Part shown: piece after piece, positions 14,611-15,977 of the stretch | Layout of the letters: every line of letters begins with the position of its first letter | Position numbering within the stretch: position 1 is the first letter of the stretch | Assembly: GCA_039807745.1 (NCBI GenBank) | Contig: JBDHRV010000081.1 | Location: 1-15,977, forward strand | Reading direction: 5' to 3' | Origin: JAEUMW01 sp039807745 | Lineage (GTDB): Bacteria > Pseudomonadota > Gammaproteobacteria > Burkholderiales > JAEUMW01 | Length of the DNA stretch: 15,977 bases | Made by a program: the position numbers and the translations under genes | The notes under the pieces: generated by a model | The model's database searches: none | Seen by the model: the letters and a program-made list of their open reading frames with translations, nothing else | What the model was told of the DNA's origin: nothing

Positions 14611-15063
14611 TCAGGCATCAAACCCCACCACCACATCCCGCTGCGCCACCCAGTCGGTCGGCAGGGGATTGCGCTGGAACCACAGCAGGCTCATGCACCG
14701 GGGCTGCTGCCCGGCCAGGATGGACTGGATGATGGCTGGCTCCAGCAGGGTCAGGCGCAGCAGTTCGTTGACCGTGGAGTGATGCAAGCCTTCCCGCTGG
14801 GCGATTTCGCTGCCGCTGCCGACCATGCCGTCGTCGAGCAACTGCTGCCAGTAGAAGGCCCGCGTCAGCGCCACCAGCAAGGGCTGGTCGATCTGGGTGA
14901 CCACCTTGCCCGGCGCGTCGAGCTGGCCGTCCGGGCGCACCACCACCTTGCTGCCGCCACGCTTTCGGATCTTCAGCGGGATGAAGGTCGACAGCTTGAC
15001 CTGGCCGCCATCCCGGCGCTCACGGGCGATTGCCTCCCCCAATGGCTGCACATTCGGTTTCAT
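14611..15063 (-). CDS. HTH protein encoded with a large serine recombinase
   Basis: This 150-residue protein has the appearance of the small DNA-binding partner often encoded directly after large serine recombinases in proteobacterial mobile elements. The middle reads LVALTRAFYWQQLLDDGM, followed by a helix-turn-helix GSEIAQREGLHHSTVNELLR (about 83-103) and then LTLLEPAIIQSILAGQQP, resembling ParB-like HTH proteins. The N-terminal basic segment (KIRKRGGSK) may also touch nucleic acid. The ATG at 15063 is chosen because it overlaps the recombinase stop as ATGA, implying coupled translation; the longer open frame to 15315 is antisense-like. A role as recombination directionality or accessory factor is inference. 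The frame is intact, unlike its neighbours. Its stop lies 6 bp from the inferred end of the convergent zinc-ribbon gene. Confidence 0.72.
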   Translation of the reverse strand: MKPNVQPLGEAIARERRDGGQVKLSTFIPLKIRKRGGSKVVVRPDGQLDAPGKVVTQIDQPLLVALTRAFYWQQLLDDGMVGSGSEIAQREGLHHSTVNELLRLTLLEPAIIQSILAGQQPRCMSLLWFQRNPLPTDWVAQRDVVVGFDA

Positions 15064-15977
15064 ACGGTTTCCTCCATCTCCTGCAGTTCCGCGCCGATGC
15101 TGCCGGGCAGCAGTTCGGCCAGTTCCTGCCAGCCCTGATCGCGCCAGATGGTTTCCAGCCCGCCGTCGGCAATCACCACGCGCTCGATCAGGAGTTGCCC
15201 CAAGCGGCATTGCTCCGCTGGAAACAACTCCCGCCACAGGCCTGCCAGATTGCGCATTGGTAGCACCACCTGCGGTTCGGTGAGGTCTGGCCGGATGTGC
15301 TGCATCCGCTCCCACACCGACTGCACGACGTGCGGTGCCGACAGCGCCGCCACGATTTGCTGCGTGACCAGTTCTTCAAATGGGTGCAGCAGGCAACGCG
15401 CCGTGCTGGCTGGCCCACGCACCGAAGCGCCGGTGTTTGATCGGGCTGTAGTAGCGGTAGGTTTTGCCCTTCTTGACCGTGTAGCTGGGCACCAGCCGTT
15501 CGCCATCGGGCGTGAACAGCAGGCCACGCAGCAGCACCGGTTCGCGCTGACGGTCATTGGTGTCGCGCCGCCGCTCGATGCCGTCGGTGGCGATCAGTGC
15601 GTGCACCGTGTCCCATTGTTGCTGAGTGACGATGGCCTGATGCTGGCCGGGGAAACTCTGGCCCTTGTGGACGATCTCGCCCCGGTACATCCGGTTGTGC
15701 AGCATCTTGTAGATGGCCTGCTTGGTGAAGGACTTGCCGCCCTTGGTGACCACACCTTCCGCACCGTAGGCTTTGACCATCAGCGTGGCTGATCGCATGG
15801 TCACAAAGTCGTCGAAGATGCGGCAGGCCAGTGCAGCCTCGGTTTCATTGATCACCAGCAGCCGATCCCGCACGTCATAGCCCAGCGGTAGCGGCCCGCC
15901 CATCCACATTCCCTTGCGCTTGCTGGCCGCAATCTTGTCGCGGATGCGCTCGCCGGTGACCTCTCGTTCGAACTGAG
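15060..15977 (-). pseudogene. Large serine recombinase, 5' end outside window, frameshifted
   Basis: The window cuts the gene after the catalytic domain. The visible part starts with the end of that domain (QFEREVTGERIRDKIAASKR), then KGMWMGGPLPLGYDV, which marks the recombinase domain. The helical repeat VKAYGAEGVVTKGGKSFTKQ and MLHNRMYRGEIVHKG follow. The zinc-ribbon-like segment LLRGLLFTPDGERLVPSYTV lacks the usual cysteines, as in one known subgroup. After KTYRYYSPIKHRRFGA the frame hits a TGA at 15376-15378. A one-base shift at about 15380-15384 (CCC on the coding strand) would continue AAPFEELVTQQIVAAL to the expected C-terminus (GLWRELFPAEQCRLGQLLIE) and TGA at 15060. The enzyme would normally integrate and excise the element by serine chemistry. 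As read, it lacks the last roughly 105 residues. Confidence 0.83.

Noticed and set aside
14606..15138. C-terminal extension of the zinc-ribbon gene
   Set aside because: It is fully antisense to the intact HTH gene and not protein-like; a lost stop through a one-base insertion explains it better.
15064..15315. N-terminal extension of the HTH protein
   Set aside because: It lies inside the recombinase gene in another frame, while the ATG at 15063 overlaps the recombinase stop as ATGA.
1..15977. CRISPR array or tandem repeat block
   Set aside because: No regularly spaced direct repeats were seen on reading either strand; only short dyads were found.
13458..15977. Second copy of the ssrA 3' end as an attachment repeat
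   Set aside because: The motif GGTTCGATTCC occurs only within ssrA in this window; any right boundary must lie beyond the end.

Overview
The window is a GC-rich proteobacterial chromosome segment, most likely betaproteobacterial. The evidence is the overall composition, the tmRNA proteolysis tag ANDDRYALAA (close to known betaproteobacterial tags), and the gene families present. It holds three blocks: an exopolysaccharide gene set, a glycogen/alpha-glucan gene set with a diguanylate cyclase beside it, and the start of a decaying accessory element immediately after ssrA (tmRNA).

Block 1 (1-5255, + strand) is an exopolysaccharide assembly run. It starts with the tail of an unidentified gene, followed by a Wzz-type chain-length regulator, a CpsD/CapB-type P-loop kinase-like partner, an ExeA-like AAA ATPase and a UDP-N-acetylhexosamine-type dehydrogenase. 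The middle genes are spaced by 5 bp or overlap by 1 bp, so they look co-translated. The dehydrogenase makes an acidic sugar precursor, and the Wzz/kinase pair would control polymer length and export at the inner membrane. A long GC hairpin follows.

Block 2 (5259-12882) is for storage glucan. On the minus strand a GlgC ADP-glucose pyrophosphorylase and a GH57 glycoside hydrolase/transferase form an operon, followed by a 48-residue predicted secreted protein and a strong terminator. GlgB branching enzyme is transcribed divergently from a 115-bp intergenic region with a perfect TATAAT and a 7-bp inverted repeat. No glycogen synthase is present in the window. A convergent 7TMR-DISM/GGDEF diguanylate cyclase with an intact I-site follows. 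It could tie c-di-GMP to the polysaccharide genes, but that is inference.

Block 3 (13077-15977) starts with complete ssrA and its terminator, then an accessory cassette. The cassette contains a DinJ/RelB antitoxin with its own promoter-operator, a YafQ toxin gene, a small CxxC/CxxC protein gene, a convergent HTH gene and a large serine recombinase that runs off the window end. Three of these five genes carry an apparent one-base insertion, each in a short homopolymer (TT, GGGG, CCC). The roughly 12 kb of chromosomal genes to the left show none. The cassette is therefore probably a decaying mobile element, although sequencing error has to be excluded. I see no CRISPR array, no rRNA or tRNA, and no clearly new multi-gene system. 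The most unusual items are the clustered frameshifts, the antitoxin left without a full toxin, the kinase without a tyrosine tail, and the small secreted protein.
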